From Entrophospora sp. SA101 (taxonomy: Eukaryota > Glomeromycota > Glomeromycetes > Entrophosporales > Entrophosporaceae), in NCBI GenBank assembly GCA_958430865.1, contig CAUDNR010000364.1, positions 1 through 18,281 of the forward strand: a stretch of DNA of 18,281 bases, written 5' to 3'. The translations under genes were made by a program, and so were the position numbers. How positions within the stretch are numbered: the stretch's first letter is position 1; each line of letters begins with the position of its first letter. The notes below the pieces were generated by a model. That model searched no databases. It saw only the letters and a list, made by a program, of their open reading frames with translations, and was not told the origin of the DNA. Below, piece after piece: positions 1 through 8,520 of this stretch.

Positions 1-2
1 AA

Positions 3-110
3 ATAGATTATAAAGAATTTAAAGCATTTAAATCATTGAAAAGAAAAGTGAGATTATTAAATAATGAAAAACTATTACAACCAAATATTACATCTTATTT
101 CAACAAATAA
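3..110 (+). CDS. 3' end of a pogo/Tigger-like (CENP-B/DDE) transposase, cut by the window edge
   Basis: An open frame enters from the window edge and ends at TAA 108-110. It is lysine-rich and closes with LLQPNITSYFNK. Transposases of the Tigger/pogo group commonly end in a basic segment followed by a short T-S-F-F/Y-F type tail, and the second Tigger element of this window (3163-4344) ends in a comparable TLDSFF tail. A terminal repeat with a pogo-like start lies about 70-170 bases downstream, as expected for the 3' end of such an element. Only about 35 residues are visible, so no catalytic residue can be checked and intactness is unknown. Family assignment is inference from the tail and the adjacent terminal repeat. 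Confidence 0.5.
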   Translation: MDYKEFKAFKSLKRKVRLLNNEKLLQPNITSYFNK

Positions 111-180
111 TTTTTAATTTCCGCATGTATTATTTATTATGTTATTAATTGTATTATTTATTTATTATTATTAAAAAATT

Positions 181-276
181 TTTTGCCGATCATCACCAAT
201 TTTTCCACAGCGGATTTCTCGTCATAACGGATTTTTTTGGTTGGAACCATGAATCCGCTGTGGCGAGGTTTGACTG
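181..276 (+). repeat. Right terminal and subterminal repeat of the pogo/Tigger-like element
   Basis: Read on the minus strand from 276 the sequence starts CAGTCAAACCTCGCCACAGC and is followed by repeated CGGATT / CCGTTATGACG-like words. A CAGT start next to TA (277-278) is the usual pogo/Tigger arrangement, since these elements insert at TA. The CGGATT word recurs at about 210, 228 and (as AATCCG) 252, giving a subterminal array typical of transposase-binding sites. The left end lies outside the window. Confidence 0.6.
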
Positions 277-278
277 TA

Positions 279-924
279 TCAGTAATTTAAGTGTAACATT
301 AATATTAAGTGTACACCTGTCCTGTTCCATATTGTGGAATACTTGTTAGGTAATGGAAATCAGCTTTTGATTCAAGATATGTGATAGGAATTAGTTACAT
401 GAAGTTTCTACACTTGATTAGCACACGCCATGTGCACCTGAATTTCCAACACTGGCTATTGTAATTGATTCTTGTCATTGGTATTAGAGAAAGAATTGGC
501 AACAGACGATGTTGATATTGATGTAAATTATTAGTAAAAGCTACCATTGGAGTTGAATGAACATTTTGTTGTTGATGATGACGATGTTATTGTTCATCAT
601 TATAGCAGAAGCCATTTTTTTGAGCTGGATTTCTTGTTTTCATTTTTATATAAATTTGTTGTTTCTCTGTTCCATTTCCTGTTCCTTACGACCCTCCAAT
701 AAAAATCATATAACAAGGAACAAGAAACAGAACTACTTATGTGAGATCTTTTCGATAAAATGTCAAAATCATGATTTTGAGTTACCACCCTTATATGTAA
801 CTCTTTAGATGGAATGTTTTTGGTATGTTAAAATTTCAAGATATTTTCTCTTGAAATTTCAAAAACGATAGCAAATCCTTAAAATGTAAGATATCTATTG
901 AAAGAAAATTCCCACATTAATTAA
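279..924. other. No gene recognised
   Basis: Both strands were read. Open frames near 557-808 (+) and 600-788 (-) overlap each other, lack recognisable motifs and have low-complexity translations. The only structure seen is an 11-bp perfect hairpin, AAATTTCAAGA (831-841) and TCTTGAAATTT (849-859), separated by 7 bases. Confidence 0.6.
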
Positions 925-1205
925 TATATGGGCATATTGCAACAAAACCAGACAAAGTGAACATTGGTATTACCAAGATTTCAGGGATTACGATTATGAT
1001 ATTTGTCTAGACAAAAATAGTTAATATGAAACTTATTTACATCAGATCTACCATTGGAACCCAAGAATTATAGTACTATAGAAGTATTTTGAAAAAGAAA
1101 CAAGGTGAGAAAATTGCCCCTTATATTTTCAAAATAAATGATACTCAATTGCTTGAAGATTATCCATGGAATTTATCAACAAAGGAAGAAAAACAATAGA
1201 AACAG
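925..1205 (+). repeat. Dispersed repeat family R1, copy A
   Basis: This stretch matches 10047-10241 and 14315-14740 in the same orientation. Shared words include GCAACAAAACCAGACAAAG, ACATCAGATCTAC and CAAGAATTA. Copy A lacks the block that copies B and C share after AGGGATCAAAATTTAG, but shares GACAAAAATAGTTAATATGAA with copy C. The frame that is open in copy C (14480-14740) is broken here: CTACCATTGGAACC has one base more than CTACTATGGAACC, and the frame then meets TAG. Unclassified repeat, probably a dead mobile or duplicated sequence. Confidence 0.8.
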
Positions 1206-1693
1206 AATATAGTGAATAGTTTCTAAACTTTTGGATAATGAAAATGGTATCAACATAAGCATATCCTGTATCTAGATGCAATATTTCTATTAAAACTTGG
1301 AATAGTTTATCAAAACATTTTTAAAAAAGATGTCCAAAGACCTCATTTATATAGAAATACTGCCAAGTTATTGTTACAAGCACCAATTTGAATCACATTT
1401 TAAAAAATGTTTCCTTTATCACAAAGTATAAATATAGCAATAAATTTTTAATATTTGATAAATTACATGTTTTGAATAATTTGTTAATCTTATCCATAAA
1501 GCAAATCATGTGTTAAAATCATATCATAGTACAAATAGCAAGTATAATTTATTCTACAATTATTCTTTTAGGAATCTAGTTACCATTTCCATCTGTACAA
1601 GCAACATCAGATGTGTCTCTATATCTTCTTTATAACTGTTGTACATGAAAATGAAATTATGTGAATTCGCAATTCACATATGTGAAATTCAAA
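1206..1693. other. No gene recognised; short palindrome
   Basis: AT-rich sequence without a convincing frame. Near the 3' end of the WD40 remnant there is a perfect 10-bp inverted repeat, TATGTGAATT (1658-1667) and AATTCACATA (1671-1680), with a 3-base CGC loop. It could fold in RNA from either strand; no function is claimed. Confidence 0.5.
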
Positions 1694-2475
1694 TTAGCCA
1701 ATCCCACTCCATAATATTTCAATTTCACATACAACATAACCAAACACTTTAAAATCAAAGACTTCAAACCATATTTCTGAATTATTTCGTTGTACAGCTG
1801 TAAAACATCCCTGTTTGTCAAATTTAACCTGCCTATAGTTGATTGATTGATTAGTATTAATTTCACTCAAAAAAAAATTTTTTTAATTAATTAAAATAGA
1901 AAATAAATCACCAATGAGTTTTCCAGATTTCATGTCCCACATGTGTAATGCTTCATTTGTACCACATATCACTTTGTCTTTGTCATGCTGGACCGGAAAC
2001 ATGTAGGGTTTGCATTCATGAATACCATGAATACCATTATGGGAGTTGCACAGTAAAAAATCCCTTAAAAACATTAATTTAGTGTTGTGACACTGTGTAG
2101 CCTCATTACAGTATCCGTGAATACAAACCTAGAAACATGTTATTTTACATCCTGCACATTTTCCTGGATTAGTAAACATATACTTTCTTTTATAATTATT
2201 TGCATCCATTATAAAATAACAATGGTAGCAGTAATAGAAGCTAAATAGTCATCTGAAAGTCAAAGTGGATTGGAGCAAAGAAGAGGTGCTTAAGTAACAT
2301 AAAAATATTTTATCAGTTATGTCAAATGTAAAAAAAACAAAAAGGATTTTAATAAAATGTTACTATAAATATGTCTAGATGATAAATTTAGTGTATGTAG
2401 TTGAGTCCCATCTTCAATGTTCCAAAATTTAATCATACCAAGATTTTTTTTTTCTGTTGATGCAAATTGTTTTTT
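1694..2475 (-). pseudogene. WD40-repeat protein, decayed
   Basis: Several exon-like pieces on the minus strand together look like part of a WD40 beta-propeller protein. From about 2475 to 2345 the translation contains LGMIKFWNIEDGTQLHTL, a canonical blade ending in a W-N. Near 2250 comes LSDDYLASITAT. From about 2074 to 1905 there is VICGTNEALHMWDMKSGK, another blade ending in W-D. From about 1829 to 1697 there is QVKFDKQGCFTAVQRNNSEI followed by WFEVFDF. The pieces are separated by stops and frame changes, only some of which could be introns, and no start codon or full propeller is present. The last piece recalls the C-terminal blade of F-box/WD40 proteins such as Cdc4/FBXW7, but that closer assignment is a guess. 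Repeat R2 abuts its 5' side. Confidence 0.75.
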
Positions 2476-2730
2476 TTTCTTGGAAACAATCTTATTTTTT
2501 GACAGATGACAAATGTGAGCCTCCTAAAGAAGAAGTGTAAATAACTAACCATAGGTACTTTTTTATATTGATATAATGTGGTGTCTTTTATTTTATAAAT
2601 ATTTTAATTGAAATCAAAACATGGAGCAGAACTTGCTAGGTAATAAGATCCTTATCAAGATGGTAATGATTGGTATTCTGCTTTTTGTATTAGTAATAAT
2701 AATAATAATATTATTATTATTACAAGATGT
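2470..2730 (+). repeat. Dispersed repeat family R2, copy 1
   Basis: This stretch is a diverged direct copy of 17462-17755. Collinear words shared by both include TTATTTTTTGACAGA, CTCCTAAAGAAGAAGTGT, AATAACTAACCA, AAATATTTTAATTG, AATCAAAAC and a GGAGCAGA / CTTGCT stretch. Both copies finish in an AATAAT / ATTATT palindromic microsatellite (about 2693-2721 here). Shared order over about 260 bases shows common origin. I do not recognise the family. It lies immediately 5' of the minus-strand WD40 remnant. Confidence 0.75.
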
Positions 2731-2849
2731 CAAAAAAACCAGCCAATAAGTTTTGAAGCTTGAGTCATGAACAAATAAAACTCATTGGTTAAATTTTTTA
2801 AAATGATATAATTTTTGTTTTAGTATTTTGGAGTTGACCAATTGTTACT

Positions 2850-3044
2850 ACATAGTGAATCTTGATTTAGTGGACATCGATTTAGCAGATACTAATTAAA
2901 AATCTTGGTTTTATGGATAAAGTTCAAAGACTTGATTCCATAATAAAAACCTTCTTGATATAGCAGATATCTCCATTTAACAGATTTTTGGAAAATTTTC
3001 CCTAATTGCACAAACTATCTGCTAAATTGAGATTCACTTGTGTC
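2850..3044. mobile_element. Fold-back, pogo-type MITE remnant
   Basis: AGTGAATCTTGATTTAG starts at 2854 and its imperfect complement CTAAATTGAGATTCACT ends at 3038. Inside there are further degenerate units, GATTTAGCAGATA (about 2879-2891) against TATCTGCTAAATT (3016-3028), and TAGCAGATATCTCCATTTAA in between. Long TIRs built of GAATCTCGATTTAACGGACA-like units are characteristic of pogo/Tigger MITEs. The ends are eroded and a TA duplication cannot be fixed with certainty. No coding capacity. Confidence 0.55.
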
Positions 3045-3162
3045 TCTTAAACGGTCAAAGTATTCTTTAATTGTAACACAAAATAATATTTTGATCACGA
3101 TCTTGCATTCTTATTGGCCAATTTAACGATCTGCAAAGTAAAAGTAGTCAATCGACCAACTA

Positions 3163-4344
3163 CAGTTCACACTCTCTATAACGGTCCGCCTGATTTGGCA
3201 AAAAAGGCCATTATAGAGAGTGTGTTTGCAGATAATAGTCATGTGATAAATTATAATGTGATACAATATAAAGATTTTTATTTTATATGATAAAATATAT
3301 TTAAAAAATAAATGAAATAAATAAAAATAAACTGTTTATAATTTGCATACTTATTCAATGTTAAAAAAGCTATCTAGTGTGGATTGTTGTTGTGAGTTAA
3401 AATCAATTTTTTTCATTTTTCTTTTAAGACTTTTCAATAATTTAAAATCGTCCTCATTTAATTCTGATTGTTGGTCAATGTAAATTTCTAATGTTTTTAT
3501 TGCTGACAAGGCTTCTTTATTTGTAACAGGTGGAAGTTCTTCGATTATTTCTTCCTGGCTTTCATTTTCCTCTGGTGGATTAATTATTGTAACTATGTCA
3601 TTTAGATTATTTCATCACTTACATTGAGAGTCATCGATTTCAATGTATTCAGACGCATATATAGGATTAGGGAGTGCAAAGTTCATCAATCAAATTTTGC
3701 AAATCATTGAGCTCTCTTACATTCAATAAATTTAAAATTGATGACATATTTTCAATTTCGTTGGAATTAATATCATAATCAGGTAAGATACCAGATTTTT
3801 TCCAGCAGTTAACTATAGTTTTGACTGGTAACTTTTTTCCAAGCTTTTGCTGTAAATTTAATTGCATGTTTTAATTGAAATTTTTTCATATTCTTGACCA
3901 TTTCTCACTTCTTCATAATCACCAACTTTTTTTTGCAAGAAAAATTTTTTGTAGTTCACCTTGAAGCTGTTGATTATCCCGGCATTACATTGTTGTAAAA
4001 ATGTTGTTATGTTTGGTGGTAAGAAGTAAACTCTTACATTAGTTAAATTTGTTGAATTCAGAAATAGAGTGAGTGGGAGTATTGTGACAGACAATAAGCG
4101 CGTTCAAATTATTAATAAATAATTGAGTGTGACACACTCAATTTCTTAATTTGGTAATGATTACCTCAGATCATGATCGTCAACCGTTATAGACAACATA
4201 TGATAATGTCCAGACTGGCCGTTATACACTATAGGAAATTTAATTAAGAAAACCGTTATAGAGTAAGGTTTTTATATAGTAAAAAATTGGTTTCTGATTT
4301 ACAGTGCGTTATAGAATGGAGGCCGTTATAGAGAGAGTGAACTG
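3163..4344. mobile_element. Internally deleted pogo/Tigger DNA transposon with TA target duplication
   Basis: The left end CAGTTCACACTCTCTATAAC (3163-3182) and the complement of the right end, CAGTTCACTCTCTCTATAAC (4325-4344), differ at one of 20 positions. Each end is flanked by TA (3161-3162 and 4345-4346). Further CCGTTATAGAG-type words recur near the right end (about 4187, 4210, 4253), forming a subterminal array. At 1182 bp the element is much shorter than an autonomous Tigger, whose transposase alone needs over 1.2 kb, so it is a deletion derivative. The interior holds only the C-terminal part of the transposase on the minus strand. Confidence 0.9.
3351..4140 (-). pseudogene. Tigger/CENP-B-like DDE transposase, C-terminal half, frameshifted
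   Basis: Reading from about 4140 downward, one frame gives LIVCHNTPTHS, which corresponds to the LLLVDNAPTH block of Tigger transposases, with the usual catalytic aspartate replaced by histidine. The next frame gives LTNVRVYFLPPNITTFLQQC and AGIINSFK, the conserved FLPPNTT-LQP-D-GII block. Further on come HAIKFTAKAW in one frame and IVNCWKKSGILPDYD (about 3820-3775) in another. The acidic hinge (EENESQEEIIEELPPV, about 3580-3530) and the tail STLDSFF end at TAA 3351-3353. At least three frame changes are needed to join these blocks. The N-terminal CENP-B helix-turn-helix half and the first catalytic Asp are absent from the element. A non-functional relic that could be mobilised only in trans. 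Confidence 0.85.
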
Positions 4345-4553
4345 TAATAATAAAATTAGTGCAACATTTTGAATGACCATTATGCTGCACAAACCTCAAG
4401 ACCAATAAATCATTTCGACCACCAAATTATTTTCCATTTAATTATTAAGAATAGATTACAATGGTAAATTTTAAGATGATCCGGCTCAACTAATTAAAGC
4501 ACAAAATCAAATAAAGCAACCAGCCATTCATTCATAAACTTTATCAGATAATT

Positions 4554-4700
4554 TCAAACAAGCAAACTTAGAGCAATCAAGCAATCGCTGCTTTTTAAAA
4601 GATTATCGATCCTTTCGTTGGCTCTTTCGGCTTTCTTTTTCGCTTGCTTGGTTTCTTCTTTGTTCCGTTCAATTTGCTCTTCTGAATTCTTAATTTTTGG
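4554..4700 (-). pseudogene. Charged coiled-coil C-terminal fragment
   Basis: After a stop at 4701-4703 a minus-strand frame runs to TGA 4554-4556, encoding about 48 residues. It includes SEEQIERNKEETKQAKKKAE and RANERIDNLL, a highly charged heptad-like helix. Such segments are common at the ends of large lineage-specific fungal proteins, but no family can be named. It may simply be an open stretch; a longer competing frame (4595-4777) reads as low-complexity basic sequence. Listed because its composition differs from the surrounding AT-rich noise. Confidence 0.3.
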
Positions 4701-4753
4701 CTATGTTTCTTTAAGTTACTCACATTCACAATCAATAACAGTTTACTCAAACA

Positions 4754-5052
4754 GTGGAGTGTTTGATATATTACCAATTTTTATGCAATTTAAAGGCTTT
4801 ATCTTTAGTATATTCTGGCATCAAAACCGAATATTTGAAAGATACTTTATTGCCAAATCTTGAATCTATGACATTATATATCCATAATCCATTATTTATA
4901 TCAGACCTATTTGATTTTATTAACAATAATGAAAAAAATCTTAAATATCTAAATCTTGATGATGTTCGGAATAATGGATTTTTGGAAATATACTTCAATT
5001 AATTGCACAATTTTGTAAAAATTTAGTACATTTATCAATAGTTTATGAGGAT
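4754..5052 (+). pseudogene. Leucine-rich (F-box/LRR-like) protein fragment
   Basis: The frame from 4754 contains LKALSLVYSGI, LPNLESMTLYI, LFDFINNNEKNLKYLNLDDV and, after a one-base frame change near 4990, [19 protein letters not shown]. The regular LxxLxL spacing and the phrases LPNLESL, KNLKYLNL and FCKNLVHL are typical of the LRR tails of F-box-like proteins, which are hugely expanded in Glomeromycotina. There is no F-box and no convincing start, and the frame shift makes it a relic. It runs without any stop directly into the uL14 pseudogene at 5053. Confidence 0.55.
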
Positions 5053-5784
5053 GGTGCAGTGATGAACTGTGCTGATAATCCTGGAGCCAAAAATTTATAC
5101 GTTATCTCAGTTAAAGGTATTCATGCTAGTTTGAATAGATTACTTGCAGCTGGAGTTGGTGATATGGTTATTGGTAACTGTTAAAAAAGGAAACCTGATT
5201 TAAGAAAAAAAGGTAAAATTAATTAATTATATATATGGGGGCTTTTCAATAGGACGGACCATGTTGTAAAAATGATGTTTTGAGGAAATCAAAAAAAGAC
5301 CCGCATTTTAAGAGGTTTACTCTCGTTTTTGAAATTTTAAAGAAAAGTATCTCGATATTTTACTATGCAAATTGGGAATGGTTTCTAAGCCAAAAACGTT
5401 CTACGCGAGGAATTGCATATAGCAATGGTATTAACTCAAAATTGCTTTTTCACAACGTCCGTTCTATTGAAAAGCCCCCATATATGAAATTATATCCTCA
5501 TTTAATTATATATAATAATAATAATGTTATTTTTATAATGTTATTAGGCAACGAAAACCTTGGAGAAAAAGAGATGGTGTTTTTCTATATTTTGAAGGTA
5601 AACAAATAAATTCATTTTTTTTAATATATTGCTAAAGCAATATAATTTACGAAATAAATTTTTTTTAAAGATAATGCTGGTGTTATTGTAAATGAAAGGT
5701 TCAGCTATTACAGGTTCAGTGAAGGAATGTGCAGATCTTTGGCCACGTATAGCTTCTTCATCTGGAACTGTGGTACGTTTTTAA
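5053..5784 (+). pseudogene. RPL23: Large-subunit ribosomal protein uL14 (RPL23), intron-retaining pseudogene
   Basis: The first block (5053-5184) reads [40 protein letters not shown], an almost perfect match to eukaryotic uL14 up to the GDMV motif; TAA then follows. The remainder, KRKPDLRKK, is in another frame, so at least one base has been lost or gained. A donor-like AAG/GTAAAA sits at 5213. Block two (about 5536-5597) reads [19 protein letters not shown] and ends at donor GTAAAC. Block three (5671 on) starts after an acceptor with DNAGVIV, then loses about 14 bases of the VNNKGE segment, then continues [28 protein letters not shown]. The N-terminal about 20 residues and HPAV are missing. 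Introns are kept, so this is a DNA-level duplicate, not a retrocopy. In a living copy the product sits near the 60S GTPase-associated face. Confidence 0.92.
5231..5485. mobile_element. MITE with near-perfect terminal inverted repeats, inside a uL14 pseudogene intron
   Basis: The left arm starts ATATATGGGGGCTTTTCAAT (5231) and continues AGGACGGAC. The right arm, read as complement from 5485, starts ATATATGGGGGCTTTTCAAT and continues AGAACGGAC. The arms therefore match at 28 of about 29 positions. The core between the G-runs is 243 bp (5237-5479). Flanks are AT dinucleotides, so the target duplication (TA or longer) cannot be resolved. The open frame across it (5280-5609) has no recognisable motif and runs out of the element into the next exon, so it is not taken as a gene. 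Tight arms suggest a young insertion compared with the host pseudogene. Confidence 0.88.
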
Positions 5785-6582
5785 GGATAATGGTTGTTGG
5801 CTGTTTTTTAATTATAAAAAACTGATTATTAATCATAAAATTTTTTTCTCAATAATATAAAGGTATAAAATGCTATATTACTAAATTAAGTAAATTTATT
5901 TAAAAATTTTATTATGCAAAAGTTGATGTTTTTATAAATTAATAAAAGCCGTATAAATTGGGAATTTATTGGTTTTTGTCACATTAAGTTAAGGATTTTC
6001 AGATTTTATCATGAATTTTATTCCAAAAAAAAATTTAACAAAAAATCATTGTTAGCTTTTAATCTTTTGTAGCCATCTTTGACAATTTGTGTATAAATAA
6101 TATAAATATTTATATGTATATTCTTTGCATTTAATTAAAAAAAAAACTTGTATGATGTATGTATTATTATTAATATATAATATAATATATAATATAAAAA
6201 AATAATTAAAAAAAAATATAAGGGAGGGCAAAACAAAAAAGGACTCCTTTATATGAATGAAAGAAAATTTAAAAAATAAAATAACATTAATAAAACCAAC
6301 ACACCACACCCTATGAAGCCTTAGAATAGAATCCCGAAATTTTTTTGTGAAATTATATTATTATTATTATTATTAATTATTATTGTGATATTTTTAATAA
6401 GATAAAAAGAACTTGCAATAAAAATAATGAAAAAAAGAAAGATATTAATTTTACACACAGACTCACTCACACTTGATGTAAATAATAATTGGGGGCAATA
6501 TGATATATAAAAATGTTAAAAAATGATGTATGTATAAAAAAATTATTTTTTATTAATATTAATTAATTTATTTATAAAATTG
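5785..6582. other. Intergenic, no gene recognised; 3' flank of the 14-3-3 gene
   Basis: Very AT-rich, with homopolymer and (TAA)/(TTA) microsatellite tracts (about 6355-6376). The minus frame 6052-6309 is low-complexity F/I/Y/K and not convincing. AATAAA-like polyadenylation words occur on the minus strand shortly after the 14-3-3 stop (TTTATT at about 6548-6553 and 6568-6573). Confidence 0.6.
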
Positions 6583-8161
6583 CTACTTAGATTCTTCTGC
6601 TTCAACTTCTGGTTTGGCGTCGTCTTGTTTTTCTTCTAATTGTCGTATAAGTGATCGTTAATAACAAATTGTATAAAATCATTATTTTTTTTTAAAGGAC
6701 GAAAGATATTTACCCTCTTGTAAGTCAGAAGTCCAAAGAGTTAAATTATCTCTTAACAATTGCATAATTAATGTGCTATCTTTATAAGACTCTTCACTTA
6801 AAGTATCAAGTTCAGCAATAGCATCATCAAATGCTTGTTTAGCAAGATGACATGCACGATCAGGTGAATTGAGGATCTCATAGTAGAAAACGGAAAAGTT
6901 TAGAGCAAGTCCGAGGCGAATTGGATGAGTTGAAGGCAAGTCTGTTTGAGCAATATCAGTGGCATGTTTATACGCTTCATGTGCTTGTGTTGCAGCTTCT
7001 TTTCTTCGTTCACCAGAGGCAAATTCAGCAAGATATCGGTGATAATCACCTTTCCTGTAAAGATATTGGTAGAGCGTGTATATAAAGAATTAATTAATTA
7101 AAGATTAATTATTTTATAAATATTTTTCACCATAATTTCTTACATTTTATAATAAAATACTCTAGATTCCCCAGCCTCTGCAGCTGGAATTAAATGTTCA
7201 TCCAATACAGCAAGAATATCCGAACACACTTCGGAGAGTTCAGCTTCTACTTTTTGACGATATGCTTTAATCTTTTGAACTTGAGTATCATTCCCCTTGT
7301 TTTCTTCTTTTTGTTCAATAGATGAAATAATTCTCCAAGATGCACGACGGGCACCAATTACATTTTTATAAGCAACCGAAAGGAGATTACGTTCTTCAAC
7401 AGTAAGTTCTACACCAAGCTAAAAATAAAAATAATTATCAATGAAGTGAATAATTAATTATAGTAAAAAAATTACTATTTGATCAATGTATTAAAAATAA
7501 AATGATAAATTACCTTGGCAACGTCCTATCATTGACACAAACAATAATTAGACGATGAAGATGAATGACAATTAAGACTTTTTTCTAATAATAATAATAA
7601 TAATAATTTACGTACTTTCATGTAGGAAACCATTTCTAATTGATAATTCAAGAAATTCAATTATCATGAAAAGAAATCATATTTAATTGATGTGAAATTT
7701 CAATTTTATTTAATTAATTAAAGAAACAAAATGAGAGTAAAGAAAAAAGAGACGATTACCATCATATCTTTCAGCTTGCTCAGCGAGCTTAGCCATGTAA
7801 ACCTTTAGTAATTCATTAATTAATAGTCAATATATATATATAGACAGAAATCAATATAATTTGTTTTGATAACTAATATACAATTATATTAAAGATGATA
7901 CACGGTTTCAAAATACCTGGTTTTCGCGTGCCTAAAAAAACCAAAAATTTAAAGAAGACATTAATTCATTAATTTATTACAAATACCATGTTGAGTTAAT
8001 TTTTTGCTTTTTAAAGCTAAAAAGAAGAAAAAACTTTTTATGCTTGTTTGATAAAATACTAGTTATCATCCTTTACTCATGTCCATCATATACCGCCAAT
8101 CATATTTATTGAACTTCATAGTTAAACACTAAAAAATAAGAAAACTTACAGTAATAGCCAT
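6583..8161 (-). CDS. 14-3-3 family protein, eight exons
   Basis: The 14-3-3 proteins are dimeric phosphoserine/phosphothreonine adaptors of cytoplasm and nucleus. Exons (minus) by GT-AG and phase: 8161-8150, 7931-7917, 7802-7760, 7635-7616, 7525-7514, 7418-7144, 7054-6714, 6635-6583; they sum to 771 nt, 256 residues plus stop, the usual family length. The start [20 protein letters not shown] fits the family N-terminus. Phosphopeptide-pocket residues are present: K52 and R59 ([14 protein letters not shown]), R132-Y133 ([10 protein letters not shown]), N178 ([14 protein letters not shown]). Helix nine reads [11 protein letters not shown]. The C-terminus is the normal acidic variable tail ([18 protein letters not shown]). 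No frameshift or stop. Exons 1, 2, 4 and 5 are only 12, 15, 20 and 12 nt. The very short 5' exons are my splice inference, but each gives family-matching residues. Confidence 0.96.
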
Positions 8162-8520
8162 TGTTATTGTACTTTGTGTGTGGTGGAAGGGGTCAAAGGA
8201 GTCTCTTTTAGTTTTGAAAGGAATAGTTTTTTTTGGGGGGTAAAGACAAACTGATGCAAGTGACGGTTAATAACTGGAAACTCTTTGAGCAGGCCGGAGT
8301 AAATGATAAATACACAAACAGTTTTTGACTAGATAGTTTACAAATAAATAAATAAAAAAAATTTTTTTAAAAATTTATATGAAATTTTTTTTATACTTTT
8401 TGGTTCAGTGTGCTACCATGCGAAAAATAACGCAGAAAGCGGTGGCATATTTTTTGAATTCTCCGCTTTTAAAAATTTTGGGGCCCAAACACAAACTTTT
8501 TTTTATTTAATTTATATAAT
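8162..8520 (-). promoter_or_regulatory. Probable 5' leader and promoter region of the 14-3-3 gene
   Basis: On the minus strand the bases just upstream of the start are CT-rich with a run of C (about 8160-8245), resembling a pyrimidine-rich fungal leader. Further up are an inverted pair AAAGCGG (8436-8442) / CCGCTTT (8463-8469) and a GGGGCCC word at about 8480. No TATA box or transcription start can be assigned, so this is only a candidate region. Confidence 0.35.

Noticed and set aside
149..349. Plus-strand 66-codon open frame
   Set aside because: It covers the terminal repeat of the pogo-like element and has no motif; explained by the repeat.
557..808. Overlapping open frames on both strands
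   Set aside because: Low-complexity translations, no family motif, mutually overlapping.
1657..1866. 69-codon minus-strand open frame as a gene
   Set aside because: A different frame of the same strand gives clear WD40-type sequence (QVKFDKQGCFTAVQRNN), so this frame is a shadow.
2690..2721. AATAAT/ATTATT palindrome as a replication origin or terminator
   Set aside because: It is a microsatellite at the end of repeat R2, and a similar tract ends the other R2 copy.
5280..5609. 109-codon open frame
   Set aside because: It spans the MITE and reads out of frame through the uL14 exon, so it is accidental.
6052..6309. 85-codon minus-strand open frame
   Set aside because: Composition is F/I/Y/K noise of AT-rich DNA, with no start context or motif.
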